A stretch of 64,000 nt of DNA from Zygnema cylindricum (GCA_037447655.1 JBBHKE010003044.1:62001-126000), one strand, 5' to 3'; shown: positions 35,040 through 47,049, numbered from the stretch's first letter. Numbers and translations: made by a program. The notes: generated by a model from the letters alone, not told the origin.

Positions 35040-35700
35040 TTATCGTTATAATTAATTTATAATTTATGATATTATTGGTCAAACAATAATAACTAGTTTA
35101 TAATAATAGCATCAACTTTAGTAAGTTATCGACAATTAATTGCTAATAATAATTTTAAAAATATTTAAAAAAATTATGATTTATAGCAATAATAGATAAT
35201 ACTATTGCATAATAATAATTATGGATGATATGAAATAATACCATGCAATTTATTATAGTAATACACATGAAATAAAATTAATAAAAGCTACAAACATGAA
35301 TGTTAGTAATAAACAATAATTTTCAGTATGTTTTCGGTAATAACAATACGTGATAATTCAATAGATAATACAAAGTAATAACTTTAAATGGTTATGCTAA
35401 TAAATATAAATCAATTATAATAATAATATTTACAACCAATATGCGTATAATACTGGTTATTTAACTATAATGAATATTCAATAATAAATAATTAAACAAT
35501 TAAAACTATATACATCCAAAACAAAAAATTATAAAAACGAACAATCACAAAGGAAGAAAAAAAGATAACTTACAAAAATAGCGTAGAAGCTAAAAAAATA
35601 CGTTGCATTAGTAAGGAATAAGTGACTATGGTAAATTGTTTTAAAAATAATTATTTCATAATTAATAATATTTTAATATAATGATCATTATTATTCGTCT
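35040..35700. repeat. AT-rich low-complexity intron block (copy 1)
   Basis: AATAAT-rich, as upstream of the other LRR modules. The stretch 35700-36559 is ordinary AT-rich intron; a small frame there (36251-36472) occurs in both copies only because the DNA is duplicated. Confidence 0.7.
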
Positions 35701-36559
35701 ATAGTCAATACTGCTCTATAACATATGTAGTATAAAGACTTAGTCAAGTTGTCTTCTTTATTTTTTATGGCTTTAGTTGGTTTGTAAAGTCAGAAAATTG
35801 TCTTGCAATTTTGTCTTACAAAATTCAATTCAAATCCATCATTACAGTCTTCTTGAGATTCTTTACTTTGTTTCGAAACAAGTTTCTAGCCCTATTTTTC
35901 CGTTATAAGACAAGTATTATATTCTTTCCCCTCTTTGTCCATTACTTCTTTCATTCACTTAGTATTAGATTTTAGCGTAATAGGAATGAATGTCGATTAT
36001 TTCTTGGGAATTATTTGAGTAGAAATTGACAACATTTTGATAGAACAAAAAACATTAAAAGGCCCTTAGGTTTTTTGTATATATTGTAAAATAGCCAATT
36101 GGAATGTCACCTAATAATTATCAAAATTGAAACCCATCAAAATTGTCCTTTCACGAATTTAAAATTTGATTTTGTTTTATGTTGTATAAAATCAATCTAT
36201 TTTTCAAATAATTTATTGCTTAGACGATTTTTTAATTTTCTTATTCCATAATGAAGAAAAATCTTAACCCGAAAATATTATTACCGTATATGGGAAACGA
36301 ATGGGGTTTCAAATTTCACAAAAAAAATCATACGAACATCATATCATTGAATACTATTCTTCCTATGAAACTAGCGTCTATCATAAAAAAAATTCAAATG
36401 TTATTCCAAAACACATATATTCAAAAAAGAAAATTGTTGAATAAATTGTTACCTCAAATGTATTCTCGATAGTTTTAGTGTGTAACTTGTTACCCTATAG
36501 TAATTGAGAGACATTTGAGAGGGGTTTTAAATTTGGGGTGTGAATGTTCGGTGTCACAG

Positions 36560-36631
36560 AGATCTATCTTTCAACCAGTTGAGTGGAAGCATTCCATCGT
36601 CCATCGGTCAACTGACATCCATCAAATATTT
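36560..36631 (+). CDS. LRR exon a (module 3, copy 1)
   Basis: 72 bp between GGTGTCACAG and GTAAGA. Encodes DLSFNQLSGSIP and SSIGQLTSIKYL, a well-kept LRR with the plant IP signature. Flanks match modules at 10800 and 25567. Confidence 0.75.
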
Positions 36632-37059
36632 GTAAGACACATGTCACAGTGTTTATGTTGAACATCAAATGGGTGTTCCAAATATTTATGGTTTATTGCA
36701 AAAAAACCTATCCACCAGCTGAAGACTTAAATGATCATTTTTTTTTTTGCTAGATTTTTGGAAATGGAAAAATGTACATGACGAGTAGAAGTTGTAATAG
36801 GAGAAAGCATGAGACGGGGGGAGTATCATGTAAAGGAAAATAGGTAATAAATAAGGGCCCAAAAAAGGCAAAAAAAATCAGAAGGCCGAAAATAAGGAAA
36901 GCGAAAAAAAAACTTAAAAATACAAAAGAGGAAAAGCGTAAAGAACAGCCAAGAAAAATAATCGTTTGTAATTTTTCTTATCGTGGTACGCTTGACATGG
37001 CAACCAGTATCAAGTGGTCAAGAGAATTGTTATTTTAAACCTTTTTTTTTTTTTTTTGG

Positions 37060-37208
37060 TTATTGTTAAGATGACCGCAATATCTTGGTTGATTGGATTT
37101 TGCATGCAGATAAATTCAAAACAACAGCTTGTTCTTTATACCTTTCCTTTTTTTTTGGTTTCTGTTGAGATGAGCGCAACATCTTGGCTGATTGGATTTT
37201 GCATGCAG
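37060..37208. repeat. Tandemly duplicated splice-acceptor region
   Basis: The block GATTGGATTTTGCATGCAG occurs twice, about 110 bp apart, each time preceded by ATGASCGCAAYATCTTGG. The second copy is the working acceptor of exon b; the first is followed by non-LRR sequence. The same arrangement is present in copy 2 (50586-50734). Confidence 0.75.
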
Positions 37209-37280
37209 ATATCTTCAAGACAATAGGTTAACCAACGGCATTCCTTCTGAAATGTTCAACAATGGAAATTTATATGACGT
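37209..37280 (+). CDS. LRR exon b (copy 1)
   Basis: 72 bp from TGCATGCAG to GTAAGG. Encodes YLQDNRLTNGIP and SEMFNNGNLYDV, one LRR repeat without stops, in the standard phase. Confidence 0.7.
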
Positions 37281-38036
37281 GTAAGGCAATCCTTTGCCGC
37301 TTCCTATTTTTGTTGCTTAAAAAAAGGTATAGAAAAACACGTTGTATCCTTGAACACGTAATCAAGGCTTCTTACCAGTCAAGATGGTAAATGGGCGTGA
37401 TTGATTAGTGTTAACTAAGAGTAAATTCATGCACGTGTGAAATTGTTGAGGTGGTTTTTTTCAGGTTAACGAGGTTCTTTTCCTGGAGTTTCACCCTATT
37501 AGTCACCACCCGGTTTTATTGTTCAATGGTGTGCCTCTATCTGGGCATTGATTTTGCAATTTGGATTATGGTTTTTTCTTACTAATTTGCGCAATTTTTT
37601 ACCAGTTCTATTATCGGTTCACCAGTGGTGGCGCATGCACTCTTTTTTCAGGTGTCTATAGTCATACATAGAAGTATAGGCAATGTCGTAATATTGTCAC
37701 AAGTCACCGAGAAGTACTAGACCTTTCACACCATTTAGAAAGGAAGGTAAGGGCAGTTTTTGCTTCCAATCGCAAACCTACTTTTCATTAACAAAGAGCT
37801 TCACAAAAGTATACCTCATAAAGTATACAAATAAATAAACACTGTGATTACTTAATCTCCTATCATTTCTCCATAGATAGCATACAACAGTGTTGCCTTT
37901 CCGCTCTCTCACCTCTCCTCCACTCTCTCCCTATCTAAAAACCAGCCGATTGCGTCACAAATAGCTTTCCGATAGTAACTTCAGAATGGAAAATTATTCA
38001 AAAGCCTCCTGACTGATTTACATGGAGCCATTGCAG

Positions 38037-38108
38037 TGAATTAAGTGAAAACAACTTTGGTGGACGAATCCCTGGATCGATTGTAAATTCAACCCAATTA
38101 AGAAAATT
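38037..38108 (+). CDS. LRR exon c (copy 1)
   Basis: 72 bp after acceptor CATTGCAG, before GTAATA (a weak donor). Encodes ELSENNFGGRIP and GSIVNSTQLRKL. Confidence 0.68.
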
Positions 38109-39195
38109 GTAATATACTACGAGATTCGTCCCACTCGTTGAACTCTTTTTGCAGCGAAGCTCAACATCATGATTATTGTGTTGATATTTTTTGACTTCAA
38201 TCATTTGCTTTTCTCGTCATGTTTTCAGCTGGTGAATTTATAAGGTGGTTTAGCTATGTGATTACAATCTTTTGTGCCAATATTTTGCAAGTTGGAGAAT
38301 GATTTTCAAGAGATGTGAATTACAACATTTATTGATGAGATCTTTGAAGGATCTTAAGCAAAAGAGTTTTACAAAAATAATTCACAATACAAAAAACATT
38401 ACACAGCGGAAGCTCATAAAAGACAAGAGGAATATTCAGCCAAAAAGATTTATAAGTGTTTTTGGCCGAAGCCTCTTTACATCATCTCTCTTCTCTCTTC
38501 TCTCTCTTCTCTAAATAATCTCTTCTCCAAGATTAATCATCTAAGATAGATTGATTAATTAATTCAATCGATACTCTGCACATGTACACTGCTGTCTATA
38601 TATACACGCTACTCTACACTAAGAGACAACAAGATAAGACAAGCAGAACTTAGCGTAGCGACGAAGTCTGTCCCTAGCTGACTGTGCACTCTTCAATGAA
38701 AATTCCACGAAGGAAGGCGCACGCGCTTTCTTCCTTCGAAACAACAAACTCCAAACGTAGACTTAACACGTGTCGCTTCACAAGTACACCTGCACGCAAA
38801 ATCAAACATCTGTACATGAAGACAAAAGTCACACGAAACGAAATAGTATGTTTCGTTCGCGGACGCTTCAAAATTAGTACCACGAAACATACATCGTACG
38901 TTTCGTATGATGACGTGGTACTTCACGTCAACAATTAAATGTTGGTATGACGCTTCGCGGAAATACCGCGTAACGACAATAATCCAACAATCTTTACCCT
39001 ATGGTTTGTGTAAATAAAGAAGTATATTTCAAATACTCACTTAATCACGTTAGAGAATGTGTCCCAAGTTCGAAATATTACTAACATTTACCTTTGTGTG
39101 GTTCAAATCCTTATAATTCATGAATGTCAACGTAAAGATATGTTGTACGTAATGAAGCCTCCAAATGATTGAGGATATGTCAATTCGACATGCAG

Positions 39196-39258
39196 GCGGT
39201 TACGTAGGTGTGGATTGGCGGGAAATTTGCCAATAAAACTAATGATTCTTACAGATTT
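39196..39258 (+). CDS. LRR exon d (copy 1)
   Basis: 63 bp after ATGCAG, before GTGAGT. Encodes RLRRCGLAGNLPIKLMILTDL, a 21-residue LRR resembling the LILRNCNLTGELP-type repeat of LRR receptor kinases. In copy 1 the gene is then interrupted by elements X and copia. Confidence 0.65.
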
Positions 39259-39347
39259 GTGAGTTATCACATCGCCATTTATTTTCTAATTGTATTGTGA
39301 ACATATTGAATTGGAACTTTTGTCAAAAAGTGATTGGCTTGTCATAC

Positions 39348-39352
39348 TCCGA
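39348..39352. repeat. Target-site duplication TCCGA (left) of element X
   Basis: TCCGA precedes the LTR in copy 1 and copy 2 (52874-52878). In copy 2 it also follows the solo LTR (54084-54088). Confidence 0.8.
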
Positions 39353-40020
39353 TGTAGAAGGTAAGGGCATAGTGAGCGAAAGAGATAGATATTGGAGAAA
39401 GACATCCAAGATGAAAGAGAAAGGAACCATGGCAAAGAAGAATAAGGAAGCAAAAGATAAGACAAAAGTGAGACAAGAAGAATACAAAAGGAGAAGCACA
39501 GTGGAGAAAAAGTCTTCTCAATGTAATCGGTGAATTGCGTATACAAAATGAACAAGCTAAGTACTAAGCCTAACTCTAGATTTAGGGTGGACTAGTTACA
39601 CGACGTCCACAAAAGAATCGAAGCCGCAAAAGACAAAAAGGTATAACTAGTGACGGCCAATGTCAAAGTTGGCGGAATGCAAAGTTTTGAACAAAAAGAA
39701 TATTTCGTACATGGAATCTGAAACGGAAAGAATCAAAAATCTACAATAAATATTGTAAAGGTACACTTGAACGTACGCGTGAAAAGGTGGGACGGACGTA
39801 GTCAACGAAAATAACGTTCCACTAAGCTAAGGGACAAAATAATTACAATGATTACAAAATGTGTTCGGCTAGTGAAAGGGTACTGTACACGAACAACAAA
39901 GTTACATGAACCGACACAAAAGGACGTGAAACGACACTACCATACTGAAAATACGTACGCGCAATTATATATTCCAAAAGTACGGATCATAAATAATACA
40001 ACTGAAATTGTACTTCAACA
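39353..40020 (-). repeat. 3' LTR of element X (668 bp)
   Basis: On the minus strand it starts TGTTGAAG (40020) after purine tract GAGAGGGAG and ends CTACA (39353). The same LTR stands alone in copy 2. The ends were set by comparing the two copies and by the TCCGA repeats. Confidence 0.85.
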
Positions 40021-41229
40021 CTCCCTCTCAATTTTAGTTGTGGAGAGGGAAGAATGATTGTGGAAGAGAAAATGTGGGAAAAAATTGAATAAAAAGTGAG
40101 CTCTAATTAAAAAAAAAAAAAAAACTCATCATAATGTTGAAATCGGATCAATAAAATAAATGCGAATTATGGAAAAAAAATACTGATGTACAATCTAATT
40201 GGTAAATGGTTTGTGAGAAGAAATCCATTATGATTCAAGGAGAGGAGATAAGTTGAAATTTGTGTAGGAGAAAAAATTAAAGGTGGAATGCAAAAATGGA
40301 AATGGAAATAGTGGAGTAAAAGGATGTGAAAAAACACTAAATAAACAATGGTGATGGAAAGTTAAGAAATGAAAAAGGTAAAGCAAGTGTCATAAGTTGA
40401 TGAACATAATAACAATGAGTAGAAAGAGTTAAAAAAGGTGTTGGTAGAATCAATAGGAAAAAGAAAAAGAGATTGTGATTGTAAAGAAAAAAGTTGGAAA
40501 TGAAACCGGCCCAATGGTCTCATGGTTTCTGGTTTATAGATGTGCCGATATAGAAGAGTCGCGCAAAAGAAAACATCAAACGTTGAATGTAAAGAAATTG
40601 AAAAATAGAGAAAGATGGTGTGAAAAAGACAAAAACGCTCTTGGGGAAGATTAGAGAATCAAAGTGTCAAACATAAGGACGATGACGGAAAGGGGTTAAA
40701 GGAAATTAAAAAAAAAAAGTCAATGTGAGAAAAATGAAAGTGATAGAAAAATGATTCCAAAAGAAGGGGGCCTTTATAGAGGCCGAGTGAGAGAGTGGAT
40801 GTGGATAACAAAGAGTATTTAGTGAAATTCAAATCGAGAATGTTAGAAAAAATGCAATAATTAGATAATATTGTGACAAACAAAAAGAGAATTTTACAAC
40901 TAGAAAGGTATGTCAACAATCTCCCTCTCATTTCTAGTATGGAAAAATGAGAGCATGAAAAGGTAAAATAATAAAGTGGAAAGAAAAAGGAGGAGAAGTG
41001 CTATGAGACATATAATGTTTGGCAATAACTCCCTCCCATTTCTATGAGGGGGAAAGAAATGAAAAGTAATGAGCAGAATTATAAACAAATGAGCAAATAA
41101 GTACAAATAGAAGTGATAAAAAAAGAGAAAATTGAAAAAAGGGAAATCTAACAATCATAATAGATCTCAAGGTATAGTGACAAGTGGAGATAAAAGATAA
41201 CTAAATGGAAAGTCCTTTCTCAAAAATGG

Positions 41230-43020
41230 GAAGTTGAGGAGTCACAAGAGGAATCAAGGTATAGTAGAAATGGAGTGAACAATAGAGGTCTTGGAAATTT
41301 GAAAGAGAAAAGTGAAGTAGTTTCCTTTCGATGCTCCAAAAAACCGGAATTTCTCCAAAAAAAGGGGCGGCGCATAGAGGTCAAAAAACGGAATGTCAAG
41401 GGGATCTTCGAAGATAAAACTACTAGTACTCAAACAATCCGAGGAGGCCTCCAAAATGCCGAATGAAGGATAGATAAAGTGATTCCTTAATGGAAGGTGG
41501 TTGATGAAGAGAAAAAAATAGAATATTGGGGAAATTTGGAAGGGAAAATGAAAAGTCTTTCCGAAGCTCCAATGATCCGGAAAAATCTCCATAAAGGGAG
41601 GATGACGAATAGAGGTAAAAATTAGTGTTGTGTATCGGTAAGGATTTGCCGATAATCGATATGGGCCTTTTTTCGGAGACCCGATAATCGATATATTAGT
41701 ACGATATATCGCTATCGGTCTTATCGCCGATAAATAGCCGATAATATCGGCTACTTATCGGCGATAATGCCGATAACGATAACTATCGGCGATAACTGTA
41801 CGGAACGTACATAAAAATGTACGGCATGTACACTCATCTGTACGTCTTATTCCCCTGATGCGCCCTACTATCAACCCCTGAGGTACCTACCAATCAGATC
41901 ATTTGTACAAGCCGAAAGTACATTCCCCTGATGCGCCCTACTATCAACCCCTGAGGTACCTACCAATCAGATCATTTGTACAAGCCGAAAGTACAGTAGC
42001 CGACATTAGATATGTACGGCTTTAGTACGGCTCCAGCTAAAACGATGTACATTTCACATCCGACGCCGTGGCTTTGTCCCTTTCTTTTTTGGGATCCACT
42101 GGAAATCTGCCACGTGTCAATCCGTGGACTTTTTTTCAAAAGCCGCCAAAAAAGCCATTCCGAGATGCCGGGGCTCACGCTGACCGTCCGCTCGTATTTT
42201 CTCATTGAAATTCGTCCGTTCGATTCCGGCGGCGCGCATAATGTTATTTTGCATCCGTTGTACTTTGTGTCTGCCGTTTTTACTGTTCCAAGATAATCAG
42301 TTTATCGGTACAATTCCGTACGTTCCTGTAAAATTTATGTTCAGTTAACCGCCCAAAAAAGACTACAAAGTGCAACGTATTTTTTCGTCAAATTCCGTAC
42401 ATTTCTCGTAAAAAACCGTAGATTTCTCGTAAATTTACCGTTCAGTTTACCGGACAGAAAGCACTCCGGACACAAAGTACAGAAAGTACAAATATATCGG
42501 GAGCGCTGACCGTTTGATAACCGATAACTATCGGTATCGGTGTTATCGCGATAAGTTTTTTACCGATACACAACACTAGTAAAAATGGAATGTAGAGGGG
42601 ATATTCGAAGACAAAACTTCTAGTACTCTAAAAAACCAGGGAAGCCTCCACAATGCCGAATTTAGGGAGAGAGAAAAAAAAATCCTCAAAATAAGGTAGA
42701 TGATTGAGTGGAAAAAACGGAAATTGGGAGAATTTGGAAGGGAAGATAAAAGCAAAATCCCTCCGATGCACCAATATACCGAAAAGATGTCCAAAAAAGG
42801 TAACATGGCAGATAGAGGTAGAAATGGAATGTTGAGGGATCTCCAAAGACAAAACTTTAGTTACTCAAACACTCCGGGGAGGCCTCCAAAATGTCGAAAG
42901 ATAAAGAGAGACAAAATCAGAATGTTGAATAGAGATAAAAAATTGATGGAGAAGAGATTTTTCGGAGAATGAACTTCGGTTGCTCCAACAAGCCAAGGAC
43001 CCTCCGAAAACGGACACAAT
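41230..43020. repeat. Degenerate ~230-bp tandem repeat inside X
   Basis: Units share GAAAATGAAAAGTCTTTCCGAAGCTCC-like, ATAGAGGTMAAAATGGAATG and GGAGGCCTCCAAAATGCCGAA blocks. There are about four units: near 41255, 41500 (interrupted by the hAT-like element), 42690 and 42910. Confidence 0.65.
41615..42586. mobile_element. Non-autonomous hAT-like transposon (956 bp) with 8-bp target duplication
   Basis: The ends TAGTGTTGTGTATCGGTAA (41623-41641) and its exact reverse complement (42560-42578) are flanked by GTAAAAAT on both sides (41615-41622, 42579-42586). An 8-bp target duplication and TAGTGTTG ends fit the hAT superfamily. Both ends carry many CCGATAA/TTATCGG words, as expected for subterminal transposase-binding sites. 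No transposase frame is present. A 73-bp exact tandem duplication lies at 41849-41995. Confidence 0.88.
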
Positions 43021-43295
43021 AAAATGGGGAGGATAAAAAAAAAAAAAAAAAGGTATAAAGGAGAAATAAGCCTTTAAAAAAAAAAAAAAAAAAAAACTAG
43101 GAAATACCAAAAAATGGCATTTAAAAAGCCAAAATGGAAAAAATGGAAAAAATGGAAAAAAAATGGGACAACCGAAATTTTAATCTTTAAACAATGTCTC
43201 GCAAATAATTTGCTTTCAAAAGAAATAATTTGCAAAAAAAAAAAAACGAAGTGGAAAAGATAGGAGAAGAGAAATTGCACAGATGACAAGCATGG

Positions 43296-43310
43296 TGTGG
43301 GCCCATAACC
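43296..43310 (-). other. Primer-binding site of X
   Basis: On the minus strand GGTTATGGGCCCACA directly follows the CTACA end of the 5' LTR remnant. It is complementary to the initiator tRNA-Met anticodon stem-loop. Confidence 0.75.
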
Positions 43311-43330
43311 TGTAGAAGGTAAGGGCATAG
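43311..43330 (-). repeat. 20-bp remnant of X 5' LTR, broken by copia insertion
   Basis: TGTAGAAGGTAAGGGCATAG is identical to the inner end of the 3' LTR (39353-39372). The next base begins the copia LTR, so copia inserted inside this LTR. Confidence 0.75.
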
Positions 43331-43799
43331 TATTGAATGTGACGACATAAGAGGCCGAAAGAGCTAATAAGAAAAGAAAGCTCGGAGAGGCAAAAAGAAA
43401 GAAAAGTCCAAGAGAGAGAGAGACACAAGAGTGTAATGACAAAACAAGGTGACAAGTGAGAGGTTTTGTCGTGTAAGTGTCTTTTAGATTAGATAAATTT
43501 ACAATGACACACACGGGAGTCTTATAGTTAGACAAAAAGAAAGGGTAGCCGAAAAGGCTCTAGAAGGTACAACTAAACACGTGAAACCTAGGAAGGTACA
43601 TCTAGGTATGCTAAAAGGAATCTAAGTCTAAGAAGATTCCTACGTAAGAATAATCAATATTAACAAAGGTATGTACATTCCACGAAGTAAAGTACAAAAT
43701 CACTAAACCGTAGTACAAGACTAATAGCGTAGCGAGTAAGACACCAAATTAGTGTAGAACCTAATAAATACTAAAAGATGCTTTAAGTGAATTCCAACA
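43331..43799 (-). repeat. 3' LTR of copia element (469 bp)
   Basis: It starts TGTTGGAATT on the minus strand (43799) after a long G tract (AGGGGGGG) and ends CATTCAATA (43331). Its first 47 bp, read from 43331, are repeated at 48414-48460, the remnant of the 5' LTR. It contains an internal AGAGAGAG run (43410-43425), which may have offered recombination homology. Confidence 0.85.
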
Positions 43800-43822
43800 C
43801 CCCCCCTCGATTAAAGCATGGT

Positions 43823-44440
43823 TTAGTCACGAAGACCCGCATGGAAAATGTGATGATGAAATAAGGGGCGAGGGAGAGGTTTGGTAAGAAAATCAGCAAG
43901 TTGAGAGCCGGTGGCACAGTGAGAGAAAGAAACGGTGCCATCAAGAATTTTATCACGAGTAAAGTGAAATTGAATATCTATATACTTAGTGCGGGTATGA
44001 TGAATTGAATTTTTCACAAGAGCCAATGCTCCTTGGGAATCACAAAAAATGGAGGTGGGAGACGAAGGAGGAAAAGAGAGATCGGAAAGGAGACGTCGCA
44101 ACCAAATAGCCGATTTTGTGGCGGTAGTCCCGGCCATATATTCCGCTTCCGTCGAGGAAAGAGCAACACTGGTTTGCTTGCGGGACGACCAAGAGACAAG
44201 GCCACCTCCTAAAGAAAAACACACACCGAAAATGGAGCGACGATCAGCAGGTTGATTACCCCAATCCACATCACAGAACCCAATAATGGAAGTGTCCGGA
44301 GAAAAAAAAGAGGAAGAAGGTGACGGAGGAGAAGGATGGGAAAAAGTACGGTGAAGATGCTTTGTGCCTTGAAGGTAGCGAAGGACACGCTTGGCGGCTT
44401 GAAGATGGGTTTGAGTGGCACAATAGAAAAATTGAGACAA
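43823..44440 (-). CDS. Copia RNase H domain (intact frame)
   Basis: This 205-codon frame carries QAAKRVLRYLQGTKH, GFCDVDWGNQPADRRS, SSTEAEYMAG, FCDSQGALAL and ADFLTKPLPRP, in the order and spacing of a copia RNase H. The catalytic acidic residues are visible. It ends just before the polypurine tract. The link to RT upstream is broken by frameshifts, so it is not translated as part of a full polyprotein here. Confidence 0.85.
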   Translation of the reverse strand: MSQFFYCATQTHLQAAKRVLRYLQGTKHLHRTFSHPSPPSPSSSFFSPDTSIIGFCDVDWGNQPADRRSIFGVCFSLGGGLVSWSSRKQTSVALSSTEAEYMAGTTATKSAIWLRRLLSDLSFPPSSPTSIFCDSQGALALVKNSIHHTRTKYIDIQFHFTRDKILDGTVSFSHCATGSQLADFLTKPLPRPLFHHHIFHAGLRD

Positions 44441-44689
44441 AAGACAAACTGCGACACAAATGTCCGGTCATGTACCAAGCATAGCATACATCAATTTGCC
44501 TATAATTGATCAATATAGTGAGCTTATATCTCCTTGGGCATTCCCATCGGAGGACATTTTGGTGAGAGTAGTGTTAGGGTCAAGAGGAGTAGGCACCGAA
44601 TTGCAATCCGACATGTCAAAATGCTCAAAAAGATCAAGAATGTAATGCTCTTGACTCATTTGCAAAATGCATGCAGATCGTTGCCGTAA

Positions 44690-45530
44690 GATAGTGATGC
44701 CTAAGCAATAGTCAAGATCGCCTAAGTCAGTTATTGGCCAATTGAAGAGAGAATACCTTTGTTTTGATGAATAGACGACTTACTAGGACCTGCGAGAATC
44801 AAATCATCAACGTAAATAATGATAATGATCGACTTACTAGGACCTGCGAGAATCAAATCATCAACGTAAATAATGATAATGATTAACTGAGTGCCTGTAC
44901 CTCTAATGTAGATTCCTGGATCTGCACTAATTTCTCTAAAACTTTCTGTAATTAATGCAGCGACAAGAGTTTTATGCCATACTCTGTAATTAATGCAGCG
45001 ATAAGAGTTTTATGCCATACTCTAGGTGCCTGGTTAAGCCCATAAATAGACTTACGCAAATGACAAACAAGTGTATCAGAGCCAGGTACAGCGTAACCAG
45101 GTGGCTGAGTCATAAAAATATCTTCTTCCAAACTGCCATGAAGAAAAGTTGTTTTGACGTCGAGTTGTTGTAACTCCCAGTCATGAAGAGCAACAAGAGA
45201 CAAAATAGTGCGCATAGAGTCAAACTACGCAACAAGGGCAAAAGTCTCGTTGTAGTCAATGCCCTCTGTCTGTAAGTAACCTTTGGCCACTAGGCGTGCC
45301 TTGTAATGGTCGACAGATCCATCCGCCAAGCGTTTAATTTTAAAAACCCACTTGGATCCAATTACACGTCGATTTGGTGGAAGGGTACAAAGCGACCAAG
45401 TATTATTTGACATTAACGCTTCGTATTCCTGAGTAGCAGCAAGCCGCCACTTGTGGGCATCCGGACGTTTCAAACCGGCATTTAGTGTAGGAGGAGTTTT
45501 GACGTCGGCAATGTTGGCGTGAGCGAGATT
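44690..45530 (-). pseudogene. Copia reverse transcriptase, disrupted
   Basis: Minus strand from about 45473: [40 protein letters not shown], a stop at 45225, then WELQQLDVKTTFLHG, QPPGYAVPGSD and LRKSIYGLNQAPRVWHK. A 38-bp tandem duplication (44946-45021) shifts the frame. A second duplication of 54 bp (44776-44883) doubles the catalytic box YVDDLILAGPSKS in frame. Stops at 45225 and 45585 and these changes inactivate it. Confidence 0.85.
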
Positions 45531-45584
45531 CTCACGAATCTTCCAAGTCGGCTGAAGAAGACGCGTACTTTGGCGTACAGCAAG

Positions 45585-46794
45585 TTATTCGTCAGGTGGT
45601 GTAAACGGCGTGACAAGGACAGTATTGCGAGTCAATCTGGGCGGCGACAAAGTGTCCGGAGCATCACGCGTGAAATTTGTCGATGCAGGGACTAAATTTG
45701 GATTTGTCGCTTTAGGAACTGAACCGGAATTTGTCGTTTCGTGGACTAAAACTGAATGTGTCGTGTTAAGGACCGAAACGTCGCTCGTCGCGGTCTGTAC
45801 GTTATGTGGAAGACCGCCGGGATTTGCGGAGTGTGGTTGACGTAAAAAATCTCCACAATTTACGGACGGGACAGAATCTGAAATGTGAGAGATATTGGAG
45901 GAAATTGGAGAAACATGAGGGATTAAAGGGGGCGTAGTAGGAGTAGGTGTTAAAGGGGGCGGAGGCAAGGTAGTAACAAAATTAGTAAGCATAGTTTCAT
46001 AAGGAGGGAATAAATTGGGTAAAGGGGTTAGTGGTAAATCAGGGACAAGAGTGCAAATGAGAGGAGATTCATTAAAAAAAACATCTCGTGTGGTGATAAT
46101 TCTGCGGGAAGTGGAACACCAAACACGATAGGCTTTGAATTAGGTGAATATCCCACGAAAATTCCGCGCATGGCGCAAGCACCCAATTTGCCATGTGAAG
46201 GAGGGGGAAGAATTTTATAGTATGCTTCACACCCAAAAATGCGAGGTGAGAAACATCGGGTTTAGTACCATGCCACGCCTCAAAAGGGGTTTGGTTAGAG
46301 AGGGAAGAAGTAGGGGAGCGATTGCGAAGATAAGGGGAGGTGAGTAATGCTTCAACCCAAAAATGAAATGGTAAGGAAGGAAAATGAAGTAGAAAGCGAG
46401 ACATATTAATGAGAGTGCGATTGAGACGCTCAGCATCTCCATTTTGTTGGGGGGAATGAGGAGAAGTTCTTTGGTGAAAAATGCAATGCGATAGTAAGTA
46501 CTCAGAGAAGGCATTAAAAACAAACTCCCCCCCATTATCTATGGGTATGGTTTTGATGCGAGAGGATAAATGATTTTCCACAAGGGCTTTAAAGTGCCGA
46601 AAATGAGTGAAGACCTCGGACTTATGGCGCATGAAATAAATATATGTGAAGCGAGAGAAATCATCAATGAAAGTTAGGAAATAAGAGGCACCACCAATGC
46701 TTTGTATGAGAATGGGACCACACACATCACTATGAATGAGATCAAGAGGAGCCAAGGAGCGAGAAGAATAAGAAGGAAAAGGGAAGCGAGGCAT
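45585..46794 (-). pseudogene. Copia integrase and linker
   Basis: The zinc-binding pre-integrase part (WHLRFGHLNGASLASLSNG, then CHGCILGK) lies at about 46920-46795. The catalytic core follows: DLIHSDVCGP, IPIDNGGEFV and SPQQNGDAERLNRT give the D, D, E triad. An EALLTSPYLRNR block is next. A frameshift near 46230 separates it from the proline/threonine-rich linker (45992-45585). The core itself looks intact. Confidence 0.85.
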
Positions 46795-47049
46795 TTTTCC
46801 AAGAATACAACCATGGCAAAAATAAATTTTGTTCTCATTAAATGGAGTTATGCCAAGTACAAGCCCGTTACTAAGAGACGCTAGGCTAGCACCATTGAGA
46901 TGGCCGAATCGAAGATGCCATGTGAGAAAAGAGGAAGAAGAAGGAGAATGGGCTAGAGTGGCATGAGCGACATCATGAAAAAAATCTAATATATAAAGAT
47001 TTCCTGACCGAGTTCCACTACCTATGAGATCCCTAATAGAAGAAAATAA

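Larger units (their letters stand above)
40021..43310 (-). mobile_element. Internal region of non-autonomous LTR element X
   Basis: It runs from the purine tract (40021) to the primer-binding site (43296-43310). About 2.3 kb remains when the hAT-like insertion (41623-42578) is removed. No retroviral-type domain is seen in any frame. CTCCCTCTCA-like words near 40021, 40920 and 41028 suggest duplicated polypurine regions. A degenerate tandem repeat of roughly 230 bp fills 41230-43000. Hydrophobic minus-strand frames (for example 43535-43074) come from A-rich sequence. Confidence 0.65.

Noticed and set aside
43074-43535. Hydrophobic 153-codon minus-strand frame resembling a membrane protein
   Set aside because: Comes from poly-A/T-rich sequence spanning the boundary of two different transposons.
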